DNA from: Spirochaetaceae bacterium
Lineage (GTDB): Bacteria; Spirochaetota; Spirochaetia; SZUA-6; Bin103
NCBI GenBank assembly: GCA_026710565.1
Contig: JAPOQV010000547.1
Coordinates: 1 to 5,487, forward strand
Reading direction: 5' to 3'
Length of the DNA: 5,487 nt
Positions 4,332-5,487 of this stretch are shown in pieces. Position 1 is the first letter of the stretch. The number at the start of each line of letters is the position of its first letter. Position numbers and translations under genes: made by a program. A model generated the notes under the pieces. That model made no database searches. It was not told the DNA's origin and saw only the letters and a list, made by a program, of their open reading frames with translations.

Positions 4332-4357
4332 CGGCCGTTACCCGGACGACACGGCCG
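4332..4357. repeat. inverted repeat CGGCCGT / ACGGCCG in the oxidoreductase leader
   Basis: Perfect 7-base arms at 4332-4338 and 4351-4357 enclose 12 bases and end 5 bases before the AGGAGG of the 4374 gene. It could form a leader hairpin close to the ribosome site, or be a regulator site. Confidence 0.35.
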
Positions 4358-4362
4358 CGCGC

Positions 4363-4368
4363 AGGAGG
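4363..4368 (+). promoter_or_regulatory. Shine-Dalgarno site of the Gfo/Idh/MocA gene
   Basis: AGGAGG, a perfect anti-16S match, lies 5 bases before the ATG at 4374 and fixes that start. It is the strongest ribosome site in the window. Confidence 0.8.
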
Positions 4369-4373
4369 ACGAG

Positions 4374-5411
4374 ATGTTGAAAGTAGGGATCGTCGGCCTG
4401 GGAGGGATCTCCAGCTCCCACCTGCAGGCGATCGCGACGCTCGACGACGTCGAGGTGGTGGCGTGCGCCGATCTGCTCGAAGAGCCGCGCGCCCGGGTCA
4501 TGAAGGAGTACGGCGTCGCCAGGGGCTACGCCTCGCATACCGAGCTGCTGGCCGACGACGAGGTCGAGGCGGTCGCCATCACCCTCGGGCACCAGCTCCA
4601 CCACCGGCTGACCGTCGACGCCTGCCGTGCCGGCAAGCACGTGATGGTGGAGAAGCCGATGGCGCTCAACCGCCAGCAGTGCGACGAGATGGTCGAGGCG
4701 GCCGAGGAGGCCGGCGTGAAGTTGATGGTCGGCCTGACCCAGCACTTCGGCGGGCCGGCGATGAAGGCCAAGGAGATCCTGGACTCGGGCGAGATCGGAC
4801 CGGTCGTCACCGCCGTCAGCTACATGTGCAAGAACTGGAACCACGCCACGCGGCGGCCGCAGTACCGCAGCCGATTCCACGGCGGCGGCATGTGGTTGAC
4901 CAACGGCGTGCACGTCGTCGACCGGCTGACCTGGGTCATGGCATCGCAGGCCCTGTCGGTGTCGGCGGCGATCGGCACCCGCGCGCACTACCAGGCGGCC
5001 GACGACACGTCCACGGTCTTCATCCGCTACAAGAACGGCGCGGCCGGCATCGCCATCGCCGTGGCCTACGCCGACGGCGCGCCCACGCACGACTGCATCA
5101 TGTACGGCACGCAGGGGTCGCTGCGCTTCTCGAGCGGCTCGGTGCAGCTCGGCAAGGACAACGAGTGGACGGACGTCCCGTTCGAGACGCCTCCGGCGGG
5201 CATGACCGAGCAGTGGCGAGCCTTCGTGGAGGCGATCAGGCTGAACATCGAGCCGCCCGCGCACGGCCAGTGGACGCGCCACATCATGGAGATCCTGTTC
5301 GCCGCCGAGGAGTCCGCGCTCACCGGGCGCGAGGTGATGCTGTCCGCCGGGCCGGCCTGGGAGACGCAGCGCGCCGGCGTGCCGGTCTCCGTCCGCCACG
5401 GCTGGATCTGA
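4374..5411 (+). CDS. Gfo/Idh/MocA-family NAD(P)-dependent oxidoreductase
   Basis: A 345-residue cytoplasmic dehydrogenase of the glucose-fructose oxidoreductase / inositol dehydrogenase / MocA family, which oxidises or reduces sugars, inositols and related polyols. The N-terminal Rossmann domain opens with VGIVGLGGISSSHL (4-17; GxG at 8-10), continues through the acidic end of strand 2 at VVACADLLEEPR (28-39), and carries HVMVEKPMAL (89-98), where K94 of EKP is the expected catalytic lysine. The C-terminal alpha/beta domain contains GGGMWLTNGVHVVDRLTW (170-187) with H180 as the second catalytic residue. The Asp usually found four residues before that histidine is Thr176 here. Length is normal. 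The ATG at 4374 has a perfect AGGAGG 5 bases upstream. The next gene begins 7 bases after the stop, so they form an operon; the MBL gene is divergent. The substrate cannot be named. Confidence 0.93.
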   Translation: MLKVGIVGLGGISSSHLQAIATLDDVEVVACADLLEEPRARVMKEYGVARGYASHTELLADDEVEAVAITLGHQLHHRLTVDACRAGKHVMVEKPMALNRQQCDEMVEAAEEAGVKLMVGLTQHFGGPAMKAKEILDSGEIGPVVTAVSYMCKNWNHATRRPQYRSRFHGGGMWLTNGVHVVDRLTWVMASQALSVSAAIGTRAHYQAADDTSTVFIRYKNGAAGIAIAVAYADGAPTHDCIMYGTQGSLRFSSGSVQLGKDNEWTDVPFETPPAGMTEQWRAFVEAIRLNIEPPAHGQWTRHIMEILFAAEESALTGREVMLSAGPAWETQRAGVPVSVRHGWI

Positions 5412-5418
5412 GCCACCC

Positions 5419-5487
5419 ATGCCACGCACGTACGACGCCATCGTCATCGGCACCGGCCAAGCGGGGCCCACCCTGGCCGACGCGCCC
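5419..5487 (+). CDS. start of a Rossmann-type flavoprotein (pyridine nucleotide-disulphide oxidoreductase-like), cut by window end
   Basis: Only the first 23 codons are present. MPRTYDAIVIGTGQAGPTLA is a classic FAD-binding beta-alpha-beta start, with GTGQAG (residues 11-16) as the GxGxxG loop. The form DAIVIGTGQAGP is common at the start of mercuric reductase-like and dihydrolipoyl dehydrogenase-like proteins, which makes that subgroup my first guess; other flavoproteins start similarly. The ATG is 7 bases after the stop of the Gfo/Idh/MocA gene and no strong ribosome site is visible, so the pair is probably translated from one message. Nothing after residue 23 can be judged. Confidence 0.72.
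   Translation, partial: MPRTYDAIVIGTGQAGPTLADAP

Noticed and set aside
4286..4501. A 72-codon N-terminal extension of the MBL gene
   Set aside because: The extension is low-complexity and antisense to the oxidoreductase start; the fold and a good ribosome site begin at 4285.
4338..5471. A 377-codon minus-strand open frame opposite the Gfo/Idh/MocA gene
   Set aside because: The His/Arg/Val-rich product is the antisense of a gene with unmistakable Rossmann and EKP motifs and a perfect ribosome site.

Overview
The window looks like GC-rich chromosomal DNA from an actinomycete or a similar high-GC bacterium. One 60-base line inside the 4374-5411 gene has 40 G+C by my count, coding wobble positions are mostly G or C, and several starts lack a Shine-Dalgarno sequence but sit just after a -10 element. 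No rRNA, tRNA, CRISPR array or insertion sequence was seen. The taxonomic placement is an inference.

Layout. (1) 1-1248, plus strand: the C-terminal part of a large carbohydrate-active protein (beta-galactosidase trimerisation / GHL6-like family), whose first ~110 bases look frame-disrupted. It is coupled by an ATGA overlap to a class I SAM-dependent methyltransferase. (2) 1268-1878, minus strand: a toxin-first type II toxin-antitoxin pair of the HI1419/HI1420 type (RelE/HigB-like toxin, HigA-like antitoxin). Its likely promoter gives a nearly leaderless GTG-started message and carries overlapping palindromes. (3) 1879-2233: a repeat-rich intergenic stretch of lower GC with an outward plus-strand promoter candidate and no recognisable gene. 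(4) 2234-4285, minus strand: three enzymes read in the order MBL-fold glyoxalase II/ETHE1-like hydrolase, VOC (glyoxalase I fold) protein, PhyH-family Fe(II)/2-oxoglutarate dioxygenase. Hairpins separate them. (5) 4286-4373: a divergent regulatory region with two inverted repeats. (6) 4374-5487, plus strand: a Gfo/Idh/MocA NAD(P)-dependent oxidoreductase, then the first 23 codons of a Rossmann-type flavoprotein cut by the window end.

How the genes might work together. The glycosidase-like fragment, sugar oxidoreductase and flavoprotein suggest carbohydrate uptake and oxidation. The VOC and MBL proteins could be a detoxification pair for a reactive aldehyde or thiol adduct. The PhyH enzyme would hydroxylate an unknown small molecule. 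These links rest on proximity only. The toxin-antitoxin island sits between the two metabolic blocks and looks like a separate acquisition. No wholly new system is evident. The most unusual signals are the regulatory palindromes and leaderless promoter geometries.
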